Shown here piece by piece: positions 23,627-31,782 of a stretch of 32,039 nucleotides of DNA. Both the position numbers and the translations under genes were made by a program. The DNA is from Halolactibacillus alkaliphilus (GTDB lineage Bacteria; Bacillota; Bacilli; Bacillales; Amphibacillaceae), in NCBI RefSeq assembly GCF_900115465.1, contig NZ_FOWN01000032.1, forward strand, positions 1-32,039, given 5' to 3'. The notes below the pieces were generated by a model. The model saw only the letters and a program-made list of their open reading frames with translations. It had not been told where the DNA came from and searched no databases. Position 1 is the first letter of the stretch, and each line of letters opens with the position of its first letter.

Positions 23627-24292
23627 TTACCTACTTTCTTGTTTTTTTTGTGATAAAAATATAAACAAACTCCCTAAAAGGCTAAATGTTAAATAAAATA
23701 AGCCATGAACATAAAAGCCAAAAAACGGCATGAAGTCGATGAAGGATAAACTAAACAAACCCACCCCGTAGAGAATCAATAACCCGAAAAGTTGCTTTTG
23801 ACTCGCCGGCGATATGAATAGTAAAGCAAGGAGTGTAATAAATAAGAAACCTAACTGATATATAGAAACCTTATATGTCGTTAAAATAAGCGTAAAAAAG
23901 AGTTGAATAAATTGGCTACCAACAATAAAACGAGCTAGACTATCAATAAAGTCTCCACTTAACATCACTTTTTTTTGCTTTGACACGACCATAACACCAA
24001 TAGTCATCGCCAAAGCAAGGTACAATGCTGTTGAATTACTTGGATAGGCGAGAACCGCTACTGGATCTTCAAAAAACAGTGGCATGTTTAAGATGATTTT
24101 AGCGACAATGATAAAAATCATTAAATAAAGAAAACCATCAACCACCTTGTTCATATGTATTTTTTTCTTTTCTTGATCTAATGGGCTCGTCAAATATAAA
24201 AACAGCGCGCCACCAAATAAACCTATGATGGTTACAACGAGTGTTGCTTTAATGATTAATGGTCCTAAGATGATGGCTTCAGGCAACATCAT
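23627..24292 (-). CDS. Unknown seven-span membrane protein, first gene of the ccdA/tlpA operon
   Basis: A 221-aa hydrophobic protein with about seven spans, among them ATLVVTIIGLFGGALFLYLT, GFLYLMIFIIVAKIIL, LYLALAMTIGVMVVS and a C-terminal pair ending LLGSLFIFLSQKKQESR. I see no cysteine pair, so it is not itself a thiol relay, and no family motif I recognise. AAGGGGGTG precedes ATGATG. Its stop lies 3 bp before ccdA, so close functional linkage with CcdA/TlpA is likely, perhaps as an accessory membrane subunit. A weak -35 (TTTTAA) and perfect -10 with an ATACC-N6-GGTAT palindrome lie upstream. Confidence 0.7.
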   Translation of the reverse strand: MMLPEAIILGPLIIKATLVVTIIGLFGGALFLYLTSPLDQEKKKIHMNKVVDGFLYLMIFIIVAKIILNMPLFFEDPVAVLAYPSNSTALYLALAMTIGVMVVSKQKKVMLSGDFIDSLARFIVGSQFIQLFFTLILTTYKVSIYQLGFLFITLLALLFISPASQKQLFGLLILYGVGLFSLSFIDFMPFFGFYVHGLFYLTFSLLGSLFIFLSQKKQESR

Positions 24293-24337
24293 GACACCCC
24301 CTTATTGGTTGTTCTTTTATCAACCTTTACGTTTAGC

Positions 24338-24366
24338 ATTATACCTAACCTGGTATCAATTTAAAA
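24338..24366 (-). promoter_or_regulatory. Promoter of the tlpA/ccdA operon with CstR-like operator
   Basis: On the minus strand -10 TATAAT (24338-24343) with a weak -35 TTTTAA (24361-24366), 17-bp spacer. ATACCTAACCTGGTAT at 24341-24356 has the same 5-bp arms and 6-bp centre as the palindrome in the cstR promoter 1.4 kb away. Confidence 0.65.
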
Positions 24367-24392
24367 CCATTTTGCTTTCAAACAGAGAAACA

Positions 24393-24426
24393 CCCTGATC
24401 GAAGTTACCACCACAATCGATCAGGG
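24393..24426 (-). terminator. Terminator of the cstR operon
   Basis: CCCTGATCGA (24393-24402) and TCGATCAGGG (24417-24426) form a 10-bp stem, with TGTTTCTCTGTTTG after it on the minus strand. Confidence 0.7.
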
Positions 24427-24444
24427 CGCTCTCATTAAGATATT

Positions 24445-24828
24445 TTATTTAATTTGATCAATTGCCCCGATTAAAATATCCTCTACTTCTTTAGCTAGCT
24501 CTATTAACATGTCATCTTCTAACATCTTTGCTTGTGTTGACGGACGCGGCATACCAATATGCGTTGTTCCATCAACTTCATAAATCATCACCTTGCATGG
24601 TAAAAACATATGAGCTAATGGATTTTGATCGATCAATGCTTTTGCGCGTTTTGGATTACATACTTCAAATGCATACGATGCTTGATTATAGTCGACACCT
24701 TTTTTCTGCATAATCGCCATTAAATCTAACTCGCCTAAAATTCCGAATTGAATCGTTGGCACTACTTCGTATAAAGCATCCTTTAATTCAGCCGCTGATT
24801 TTTCTGATGTGACAACATAATGATACAT
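24445..24828 (-). CDS. DUF302-family protein
   Basis: A 127-aa soluble protein matching the DUF302 family: an N-terminal strand-helix (YHYVVTSEKSAAELKDALYE), the motif FEVCNPKRAKALIDQNPLAH and MFLPCKVMIYEVDGTTHIGM, then a helical end (LIELAKEVEDILIGAIDQ). Two cysteines (VCNP and LPCK) are conserved family positions and could be functional in a thiol context. The biochemical function is unknown; family members are often found beside sulfur or respiratory genes. It is the last gene of the operon with CstR, rhodanese and glutaredoxin, so a role in reactive sulfur handling is inferred. Confidence 0.85.
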   Translation of the reverse strand: MYHYVVTSEKSAAELKDALYEVVPTIQFGILGELDLMAIMQKKGVDYNQASYAFEVCNPKRAKALIDQNPLAHMFLPCKVMIYEVDGTTHIGMPRPSTQAKMLEDDMLIELAKEVEDILIGAIDQIK

Positions 24829-24866
24829 TATCTAAAACACTCCTTTTATTATTCGCTCTAAAATAC

Positions 24867-25166
24867 CTATACCCCTGTAGGTCCTTGGTAAAACATCATA
24901 CCCCCCGTTAAATTCGTCACGTCATATCCATGATTTTCTAAAAATTGCACAGCTCCTTGACTACGCGCCCCAGATAAACAAACGACATAATATGGGGTGT
25001 TTTTATCAAGATCTTTTAAGCGGTATGGAATCTGACCTAATGGAATATTTACTGCTCCAGGTATTTTACCGTCTAATAATTCATAAGGTTCACGAACGTC
25101 AATGACATTCACTTCTTCCTTATTTGTAATTTTATTGACTAACTCATTAACTTGAATAGCTTTCAT
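24867..25166 (-). CDS. Single-domain rhodanese (sulfurtransferase)
   Basis: A 99-aa rhodanese-homology protein. VNVIDVREPYELLDGKIPGA is the CH2A-like region, and the active-site loop VVCLSGARSQGA holds the persulfide-forming Cys63; NLTGGMMFYQGPTG ends the domain. Rhodaneses carry sulfane sulfur as a cysteine persulfide between donor and acceptor. The frame goes back to 25187, but the AAGGAGG site lies inside that extension and serves the ATG at 25166. It directly follows cstR, as sulfurtransferase genes do in staphylococcal and enterococcal cst operons, and likely detoxifies persulfides or moves them to small thiols. Confidence 0.92.
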   Translation of the reverse strand: MKAIQVNELVNKITNKEEVNVIDVREPYELLDGKIPGAVNIPLGQIPYRLKDLDKNTPYYVVCLSGARSQGAVQFLENHGYDVTNLTGGMMFYQGPTGV

Positions 25167-25190
25167 AATTTCCTCCTTATCAATCATCCA

Positions 25191-25451
25191 TTATTTTCTA
25201 CTTTTAATCAATAAATCCATCGCTTCTTGAATCAATTGCTCTCTTTCTTCTTCATTTTGCGGTTGAATTAAACATTGTTGCAAATTCTCACTCACAACTA
25301 GACCAATGGTCTTATCAACTGCGTTACGAACAGCAGACATCTGTGTCACAACATCCCGACACGACTGATCTCTTTCCATCATTTTCACAAGACCACGTAT
25401 TTGTCCTTCTACTCTTCTTAAGCGATTAGTTAGTTTTTTATCATATTTCAT
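25191..25451 (-). CDS. cstR: CstR persulfide-sensing repressor (CsoR/RcnR family)
   Basis: An 86-aa all-helical repressor. Two cysteines stand at C31 (RDQSCRDV) and C60 (SENLQQCL), exactly as in staphylococcal CstR. The histidine that copper-sensing CsoR uses is replaced by Asn56, so a copper role is unlikely. CstR is a tetramer that releases DNA when the two cysteines form di- or trisulfides with sulfane sulfur. MKYDKKLTNRLRRVEGQIRG is typical of the family. It sits second in an operon behind a glutaredoxin gene and before the rhodanese gene, with GAGGAGCG as ribosome site. The palindrome in the operon promoter is its probable autoregulatory site. Confidence 0.92.
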   Translation of the reverse strand: MKYDKKLTNRLRRVEGQIRGLVKMMERDQSCRDVVTQMSAVRNAVDKTIGLVVSENLQQCLIQPQNEEEREQLIQEAMDLLIKSRK

Positions 25452-25480
25452 TTTTAACGCTCCTCATGCGACGCATTCAA

Positions 25481-25711
25481 TTAGTTCACGAGCGACATGA
25501 TTTTTTCGGGGTCAAATCCAAGTACCCACTCGTCATTCACTTTCGTCTGCGGCACACCCATTTGACCTGTTTGATTTACCACATATTGCATCGCTAACGG
25601 ATCTTGTTGCACATTCACATCTTTATAATCAATATTTTGCGCTTCTAAAAAGTTTTTTAACATGACACAGTAGGGACAAGAATTTGTTGTATAAACTATT
25701 ATTTCATTCAT
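25481..25711 (-). CDS. Glutaredoxin-like protein (CPYC)
   Basis: A 76-aa thioredoxin-fold protein: NEIIVYTTNSCPYCVMLKNF with C12 and C15, GQMGVPQTKVND with the cis-Pro (VP) and a short end EKIMSLVN. It belongs to the small glutaredoxin/NrdH-like group. The frame begins at 25744, but that lies on the predicted -10 box; AGGAGG nine bases before 25711 marks the real start. It is first in the cstR operon, so a role in reducing protein persulfides or mixed disulfides is likely. No ribonucleotide reductase genes are present, which argues against an NrdH role. Confidence 0.9.
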   Translation of the reverse strand: MNEIIVYTTNSCPYCVMLKNFLEAQNIDYKDVNVQQDPLAMQYVVNQTGQMGVPQTKVNDEWVLGFDPEKIMSLVN

Positions 25712-25745
25712 CTTTAATTGCCTCCTTGAATTAGTTTCTGACACA

Positions 25746-25774
25746 ATTATATACCCCTAAGGGTATTAAGTCAA
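25746..25774 (-). promoter_or_regulatory. Promoter and operator of the cstR operon
   Basis: On the minus strand TTGACT (25769-25774), a 17-bp spacer and TATAAT (25746-25751). The palindrome ATACCCCTAAGGGTAT (25751-25766, 7 of 8 pairs) fills the spacer. It has the C-run/G-run build of operators bound by CsoR-family repressors, and the gene for such a repressor lies in this operon. Confidence 0.85.
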
Positions 25775-25829
25775 TCGTTTTGTTCTTATTTTTTTACCGC
25801 ACTTTCATTCACTTACGAGAAAGCAAACC

Positions 25830-25860
25830 AAAGAGGTAAAAGCGCACCTTTTACCTCTTT
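25830..25860 (-). terminator. Terminator of the GGDEF-EAL gene
   Basis: AAAGAGGTAAAA (25830-25841) and TTTTACCTCTTT (25849-25860), a perfect 12-bp stem with a 7-nt loop, just past the stop codon. Confidence 0.8.
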
Positions 25861-25867
25861 AGTTTTA

Positions 25868-28627
25868 TTAACTGGTTTTTAATTGTTGATTCATCTGCTT
25901 GATTTGCGCATCAATTTCCTGAGGCGGTAGCGGTTTACTAAAGTAATACCCTTGAATCAATCGGCAACGAAGCTGTTTAAGTAAATTTAATTGATTTTCA
26001 GTCTCAACACCTTCAACAACGACACAAAGATCAAGTGATCGGCTCATTTCAACTATCGCGCGAACAATCGCTAAATCATTTGATTCTTCATCCATATTGC
26101 GTACAAAAGCACGATCAATCTTAAGGATATCAATTGGAAATTTCTTGATATACGACAGTGATGAATAGCCAATACCAAAGTCATCAACAGAAATACGGAT
26201 ACCAATAGCTTTTAATTCATTTAATACACGATTAGATAAAGCAATATCTTTCATAAGGATATTTTCCGTTATTTCAAAGACCAAGTGTTCATATTGACAT
26301 TCAGACTTTTTCAAGATTGTTTTGATTCGTTCAACAAAATCTTCTTCAATAATTTGACGATAAGAAATATTTATTGAGACAATTGCATCTAAACCATTTT
26401 CTTCCCAAGTTTTTAATTGCCGGCACGCATTCTCTACGACCCAATAACCAATTTGCACAATCCTCCCAGACTGCTCAGCAATCGGAATAAATTCCGTTGG
26501 GTTCACGTACCCATAGGTTTGATGGTTCCAACGAATTAATGCCTCAAATCCATATAATTTCTTTTCTCTCACATCAATAATCGGTTGATAGAACAGCTCA
26601 AATTCTTCATAATCGGCTGCATAATATAAATCATTCTTTATTTGGAGCTGGCGTTTAGACTGTTCACGTTGGTCAGGGTGATAATAATGAACCTTCACCT
26701 CTTCGTCCAGTTGCGCTTGTTTTAAGGCCATTTCTGCTTCACTTAATAATTGGTCTGTCGATTGATCTCTGAAAATAGACACCCCAACAGAGAGCGTCGT
26801 CACAATGTCTTTTCCATTCAGGTGCCACGGTTCTTCAATCGCCGTTATAACCGTATCAATTTGTTGGTCAAGAACAGCAGTGTTTGTCTCTTTTAGAATA
26901 AATGAAAATTCACCTTCTCCTGTCCTAGCAAATAAGTCAATAAATTCAAAAGGCGACATTAATTCTGATAGTTCTTTGAGGATAAAAATCATTGCCCCTT
27001 CACCATAGGCATGTTGAATGTGATTCATCTCATCCAAACTAACAATCATAAGACTCAACGCTCGGTGTTGTTTAACCCTCTCATCAAGTTTTTGCTTAAA
27101 ATAAAAGCGATTAGGTAGTTGCGTTAATGGGTCAAAATACAATGATCGATTTAACGCTTGTTCAAACGCTTTTCTATCAGTTACATCACGAATATTTAAT
27201 AATAGCTTTTCTTCTAAATCTTTATGATCAAAGAAAATGGCCCCATTTACTTCAATCGTATCTTCCGGTTGCGATAATCGTACAACATTTAATTCAAATG
27301 TATCACTTTGTTTCGTTTCTTTAATAAGACGTAAAAAACTATCAAAACGATCTCTAATTTGTTCAGGAAATTGCATAAGCAACCTGAAGATATCAGAGAG
27401 TTCACCAAAGTAGTTTTGGGCAGTCGGAGACATATAATCAATACCGTCTCTTTCATTGATGAGGATAATCATATCCGATGAATGCTCAGAAATAAGTCGA
27501 TAGATTCTTTCACTCTCGGTAATCTTTTGCAAGAATTTTATTTTCTGAAGTGCTATAGCAAAAATGGACGTGTAAGATAGCACGGCTGAAGCCATAATTG
27601 GTAGTGCAGTCACATCTTCGGAAACTAAAACAACAAAAATACCGAGAACTTCTTTTGCCTCAGAATACACTGGCGTCGAATAAAGAGACGCATACCCTGA
27701 CTCATTCGTAAACAATGGTTTAACGTAATCCGGGATAATGTCTTTTACATCTATGACTCGCTTTTCTTGCTTAAGTTTATCAATGACTTGGACACTCATT
27801 TGAGGCGAGAAAAACGCCCTTGTTTCGCGCTTAACATTCTTGGAGTAAAGCGGTACAACTTTATCGTCTTCAACAAAGTGAAGCAAGAGAACTTCAGCTT
27901 CTAAATGATGTGTCACACGATTGACGAGATATTCCAGCAGCTGCATTTCATCATTTACTCTAATCACAGCTTCAAACATATCAAGCTGATTTTCAATTAA
28001 ATGATGTTGTTCTTGTTGCTGCGTGACATCCTCTTCAATACCTAAATAATAATCCAGTTGATTTGACTGGTTGAAGATAGGTGATAACCTTAATGCGTTC
28101 CAAAAAAACGTCCCATCTCTTTTATAATCAGGCAAGATCTTCATCAATGGCTGTTGTCGAGCTATTGATGACTTCATTTCCTCATGATATGTTTTGGTTT
28201 TCTCATTTGCAAACAAGCGATACTCGCGTCCTACAACATCCTTTTCGCTATAGCCTGTAAGGCGTTCATGCGCTTTATTTACAAATAACACAGGATAATG
28301 CGGTCTATTAGGGTTAATCAAGACCACACCTTGAGTGATTTGTTCCATGACATGTCGGTAGCGCTCATTTATTTCAGAAATATTTTTTAGTTCATGTTCT
28401 TTTTTTAACCGTTTACTTAACTCCTCTTGCTGCCTTAATTCCAGTCGGTCAATAAGATAATAAATTAGCACCGATGTCATGATAATAAAAAAGTAACCTT
28501 TAACCGTTTGAACAGACAACACGTCAAATAAGCGAAAATCACTATCTTCAACGACATAGTCAGAAAAAGTAATCCAAAGTGCAGAAATAATAAAGTATAT
28601 TATGGTAATACGTAAAGATGATTTCAT
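25868..28627 (-). CDS. Membrane PAS-GAF-PAS-GGDEF-EAL protein (probable c-di-GMP phosphodiesterase)
   Basis: A 919-aa signalling protein. Two N-terminal spans (about residues 5-25 and 42-60) and a coiled linker precede PAS 1 (about 90-205; MEQITQGVVLINP, DYYLGIEEDVT), a GAF-like domain (about 220-360), PAS 2 (about 370-490; LLLNIRDVTDR), GGDEF (about 495-655) and EAL (about 670-910). The GGDEF site reads RTGEGEF, with Glu and Gly replacing the needed Gly-Asp, so cyclase activity is doubtful. The EAL domain keeps FEALIRW, SINISYRQ, FEITEN, VDDFGIGYSS, LKIDRAF, VEGVE and QGYYFSKP, so c-di-GMP hydrolysis is expected. The start at 28627 is chosen for GGAGTG six bases before it. It is a single-gene unit. 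Confidence 0.93.
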   Translation of the reverse strand: MKSSLRITIIYFIISALWITFSDYVVEDSDFRLFDVLSVQTVKGYFFIIMTSVLIYYLIDRLELRQQEELSKRLKKEHELKNISEINERYRHVMEQITQGVVLINPNRPHYPVLFVNKAHERLTGYSEKDVVGREYRLFANEKTKTYHEEMKSSIARQQPLMKILPDYKRDGTFFWNALRLSPIFNQSNQLDYYLGIEEDVTQQQEQHHLIENQLDMFEAVIRVNDEMQLLEYLVNRVTHHLEAEVLLLHFVEDDKVVPLYSKNVKRETRAFFSPQMSVQVIDKLKQEKRVIDVKDIIPDYVKPLFTNESGYASLYSTPVYSEAKEVLGIFVVLVSEDVTALPIMASAVLSYTSIFAIALQKIKFLQKITESERIYRLISEHSSDMIILINERDGIDYMSPTAQNYFGELSDIFRLLMQFPEQIRDRFDSFLRLIKETKQSDTFELNVVRLSQPEDTIEVNGAIFFDHKDLEEKLLLNIRDVTDRKAFEQALNRSLYFDPLTQLPNRFYFKQKLDERVKQHRALSLMIVSLDEMNHIQHAYGEGAMIFILKELSELMSPFEFIDLFARTGEGEFSFILKETNTAVLDQQIDTVITAIEEPWHLNGKDIVTTLSVGVSIFRDQSTDQLLSEAEMALKQAQLDEEVKVHYYHPDQREQSKRQLQIKNDLYYAADYEEFELFYQPIIDVREKKLYGFEALIRWNHQTYGYVNPTEFIPIAEQSGRIVQIGYWVVENACRQLKTWEENGLDAIVSINISYRQIIEEDFVERIKTILKKSECQYEHLVFEITENILMKDIALSNRVLNELKAIGIRISVDDFGIGYSSLSYIKKFPIDILKIDRAFVRNMDEESNDLAIVRAIVEMSRSLDLCVVVEGVETENQLNLLKQLRCRLIQGYYFSKPLPPQEIDAQIKQMNQQLKTS

Positions 28628-28848
28628 CTGATTCACTCCAAGCATCTTTTAGAATCTCGGTAAGCATCGTTAAGTTAAAAAATCTCACATATTAGTATTC
28701 CCTACCAGTTAAGGGGATAAACAGTCCTTGAGTCACTAATTTAATGTTGACTTTGACTTTTCATTTTTTATCACCAAGCATTAAAGTTGCCCTTACGTTC
28801 AAAAAGTGATTAAATGACTCCAGATATCCATTAAAAAGAGGTGACGTT

Positions 28849-29199
28849 ATGACAACATTTAAAATGATAGAATCAAATGAAGCACTTGATGACTTTTTAT
28901 CTAAAGACGGGGTAACTTTCTTGTACATTTCACGCCCAAACTGTAGTGTGTGCGTAAGCTTATTACCACAAATAGAGAAAGTTTTTGAAGATTTCCCAGC
29001 AATCAAAACAGCTTATGTAAACCAAGAAGACGTACCTGAAGTGGCAGGTCGCTTCAATATATTCACAGTACCCGTTCTTATTCTATTTGTTGATGGCAAA
29101 GAGTATTTAAGAGAAGCACGTATCGTTCCCATCGAACCTTTCAAAGAAAAAGTGAGTAAAATAGTTAATGGTTATTATAACCAACACGAAACCAGCTAA
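28849..29199 (+). CDS. Thioredoxin-family protein (CSVC active site)
   Basis: A 116-aa cytoplasmic thioredoxin-fold protein resembling YtpP of Bacillus. The redox motif is PNCSVC, not the WCGPC of main thioredoxin. The cis-Pro is in IFTVPVLILFVDGKEYLREA. AAGAGGTGACG lies before the ATG. It is transcribed alone, opposite the large GGDEF-EAL gene. YtpP-type proteins have been linked to thiol redox and bacillithiol metabolism, but the partner here is unknown. Confidence 0.88.
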   Translation: MTTFKMIESNEALDDFLSKDGVTFLYISRPNCSVCVSLLPQIEKVFEDFPAIKTAYVNQEDVPEVAGRFNIFTVPVLILFVDGKEYLREARIVPIEPFKEKVSKIVNGYYNQHETS

Positions 29200-29224
29200 T
29201 ACACTATTTGTATCAGCTGGTTTC
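29188..29224 (+). terminator. Terminator overlapping the end of the thioredoxin-like gene
   Basis: GAAACCAGCT (29188-29197) and AGCTGGTTTC (29215-29224), a 10-bp stem including the last codons and stop, followed by a T-rich stretch. Confidence 0.65.
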
Positions 29225-29238
29225 ATTCATTTCTTCTA

Positions 29239-29940
29239 TCAGTCAATCTTGATTAAGTCAGTTGGGGAAATTAACCCTTTTAGTTTTTCGAAACTTTCTC
29301 CGGTTTCAGTAATCAAAAGAGCGTCAATAACCTTTTCTCTTTTTAAGGCATCCATAAATATTGCCTCGGCCTCAAACACACTCATATCAGCTGGAATAAA
29401 GCGATAATTTGCTTCCCTTATTGTATCGTCATTAAGCAAAGTTAGCACCTTTGTATTAAATAGCTTATCACAATCACCATTCATATGGTGGGCAATAAAA
29501 TGTAGAACACACTTATCCGTCACAAGCCCCATAAATTGCTTACTCCGATAGACAGGAAATTGAGAGAATTTTGTTTCCTTAATCAAATGAAGAACGTCTT
29601 CAATAGTAAGGTCCGCTTGGATTGTCCGCAATGTCTTAGAAAACAAATCAATGACCTTTTTAGGTGCGGTAAGTTCTTGTTCTATAGTTTCAATCATATC
29701 AACAATGTCATCATGAGGATCTGCGATGGTATACTCATGCCCCGTACGTTCATGGACAATCGCATTTCTCAGTTCAGAGAACTCTAATAAATCTTGTTGA
29801 TAATGATTGATAATGGGGTTCGTTTTCTTCAACCGCTGCACCGCACGATGAAAGGGCACATACCTTGTATCTTTTAATTGTTGATCTAAATATTTTTCAA
29901 TCTTATTAAATGCGATAATAAAGCGTTCATCATTTCTCAT
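29239..29940 (-). CDS. CBS-pair protein with N-terminal HEPN-like helical domain
   Basis: A 233-aa cytoplasmic protein in two parts. Residues 1-90 are helical and contain LEFSELRNAIVHERTG, in which R58 and H63 form an R-N-x3-H pattern (Rx4H) like that of HEPN nucleases and HEPN-like binding domains. Residues about 98-233 form a CBS pair: FSKTLRTIQADLTIEDVLHL with FPVYRSKQFMGLVTD, and YRFIPADMSVFEAEAIFM with DALLITETGESFEKLKGLIS. CBS pairs usually sense adenine nucleotides such as AMP, ATP, SAM or c-di-AMP. The frame extends to 29970, but GAGGTG seven bases before the ATG at 29940 fixes the start. The gene stands alone. The architecture occurs in other bacteria, but I know of no assigned function. 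Confidence 0.8.
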   Translation of the reverse strand: MRNDERFIIAFNKIEKYLDQQLKDTRYVPFHRAVQRLKKTNPIINHYQQDLLEFSELRNAIVHERTGHEYTIADPHDDIVDMIETIEQELTAPKKVIDLFSKTLRTIQADLTIEDVLHLIKETKFSQFPVYRSKQFMGLVTDKCVLHFIAHHMNGDCDKLFNTKVLTLLNDDTIREANYRFIPADMSVFEAEAIFMDALKREKVIDALLITETGESFEKLKGLISPTDLIKID

Positions 29941-30055
29941 CGGTATCACCTCAACACTCTTTTTTTCCATTATACACGAAATACCGAAGAAACTATACTC
30001 GGTTTATTTATCCCTCATCCACTAGACCCTATTCAACTTTTTACATCAACATTAT

Positions 30056-31741
30056 TTAAGAAAGCTTAAATTGGGCCACTTTTTGATACAAGTTTTCAGC
30101 TAAATGCTTTAGTTGATCACCTACTTCTGAAATGCGACCAACGGAATGCGCGCTTTCTTCTGAAGATGCAGCTGTTTCTTCTATACCTGCTGCTGATTCT
30201 TCAGATAAAGAAGCTATACTTTCAATCGATTGATGCATGCGTTGACTGCCGTCCGTTAAAGCCTGTAGTCTAGCAGCAATCGAAACCAGTGAAGTTGAAA
30301 CGTGCTGATAAGCATGATCCATTTCTAAAAAGACTTGCTTCGTTTCATGTATTTGACTCGATCCTTTTTCAACTTGTTGATAGCCCTCTTTTAAACTTTG
30401 ACCGACATTCATTGATTCAACTTGAATCGTTTCTGTAATCGATGTGATTTGAAGGATGGACGTTGATACTTGTTCTGCTAACTTTCTCACCTCATCTGCC
30501 ACAACAGCAAATCCTTTTCCGTGTTCCCCAGCACGTGCCGCTTCAATTGCCGCATTTAGGGCTAAAAGGTTAGTTTGCTCTGCTACATTCTGAATGACAT
30601 CAACTAACTTAGATATCTTACCTGTTTCAACATTCAATGCTTCCACACGGTTAACCGCCTGTGTAACGACATGATGCACTGTTTGCATTTGCTTTACACT
30701 AGCATCCATCGATGCCGTTCCTTTTTTCGTAAGTTTTGTCACACTTTCCGCTTGCTTTGCAGCTAAATCTGTAGTAGTTGACGTCTCAATCACTGTTGAA
30801 AGATACTCCTCCATCATTTCATTTAACTCTTGAGCATGATTGGCCTGATTTTCAGCACCATGAGACAAATCAGTCATTGTCACAACAATTTGTTGACTAC
30901 TATCTTTCACCTGATTAGCTGATGTAGTTAATGTCACACTTTCATTTAACACTTGGCTAGACGCCGCCTTTATTTCCTCAATCACACTTCGAACATCCTC
31001 TTGCATGCGGTACATTTGTTGTGCTAACAACCCAATCTCATCACGTCTTTTAGAATATAGACGTTCACTCGTTAAGTCTCCTGTCGCCATTGCACTCATC
31101 CGATCCATCACTTTTTTAAGAGGTTGACGAATGGAATGGCCTAAGATTAAACTCATAGCAATAAAAAGCAAAGAAGCTACAGCAATGACAACCAAGACAA
31201 TCTTATAATTTTGTTGATAGACCAAATGTGTATCTTCGTATAAAGTTGTCACAGCTTCTTGATTTATTGCCATAAGTTGTCCTAAATAATCGCTTAACGG
31301 CTCAAAAAACAAACCAATATTTCTCAACTCGTCTCTCGACATCTCGAATTCACCCGCTTCAATCATACCTATATGGTTATTGACCACACGCTGGAATCTA
31401 ATCCAATTAGCTTTAACACTCTTAAACAGCTCCTCTTCCTCCTCTGTCGAGATAACGCTTTCAAATCGGGTGATAGCTGTTTCTATTTTGGAGAAATGCG
31501 TTTTAACCGTCTCAACATATGTAGCATCTTCATAAGTAACAGCCGTTAACATATTAACTTGAGCGTTTTCAGCTAACCGGATAATTTGATTTAAATCCTG
31601 CATTGGTTCCACTCGTTGTTCGTACATCTCATCTGAGCTTGCTCGTGTCCTTTCCAAAGCCTCTAAACTCACCCAACCAATAAACCCAATAAAAACAATG
31701 GTTATAAGTGTATTAACTAGTAATTTGTTTGTAATATTCAT
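30056..31741 (-). CDS. Methyl-accepting chemotaxis protein
   Basis: A 561-aa chemoreceptor. Membrane span one (about residues 9-27) is followed by a four-helix-bundle type ligand domain (about 35-185), span two (about 187-207), HAMP (about 208-262) and a long cytoplasmic coiled coil. The signalling tip reads [20 protein letters not shown] with [18 protein letters not shown], the family hallmark. Glu/Gln pairs suited to methylation occur at [20 protein letters not shown]. There is no C-terminal CheR tether. GGGAGAG precedes the ATG. The ligand is unknown. It implies that the organism has chemotaxis and probably flagella, although no che or fli genes are in the window. Confidence 0.96.
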   Translation of the reverse strand: MNITNKLLVNTLITIVFIGFIGWVSLEALERTRASSDEMYEQRVEPMQDLNQIIRLAENAQVNMLTAVTYEDATYVETVKTHFSKIETAITRFESVISTEEEEELFKSVKANWIRFQRVVNNHIGMIEAGEFEMSRDELRNIGLFFEPLSDYLGQLMAINQEAVTTLYEDTHLVYQQNYKIVLVVIAVASLLFIAMSLILGHSIRQPLKKVMDRMSAMATGDLTSERLYSKRRDEIGLLAQQMYRMQEDVRSVIEEIKAASSQVLNESVTLTTSANQVKDSSQQIVVTMTDLSHGAENQANHAQELNEMMEEYLSTVIETSTTTDLAAKQAESVTKLTKKGTASMDASVKQMQTVHHVVTQAVNRVEALNVETGKISKLVDVIQNVAEQTNLLALNAAIEAARAGEHGKGFAVVADEVRKLAEQVSTSILQITSITETIQVESMNVGQSLKEGYQQVEKGSSQIHETKQVFLEMDHAYQHVSTSLVSIAARLQALTDGSQRMHQSIESIASLSEESAAGIEETAASSEESAHSVGRISEVGDQLKHLAENLYQKVAQFKLS

Positions 31742-31782
31742 TTAAAAACTCTCCCATCATATTAATTCATTTCTCTAAATAT

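Noticed and set aside
24869-24884. A third ATACC-like site in the cst operon (ATACCCCTGTAGGTCC) just upstream of the DUF302 gene
   Set aside because: The right arm does not match (GGTCC) and the bases encode the conserved rhodanese end, so it is best explained by coding constraint.
25191-25451. Copper sensor CsoR
   Set aside because: The copper-binding histidine is replaced by Asn, the cysteine spacing is that of CstR, and the neighbours are sulfur-transfer genes with no copper ATPase or chaperone.
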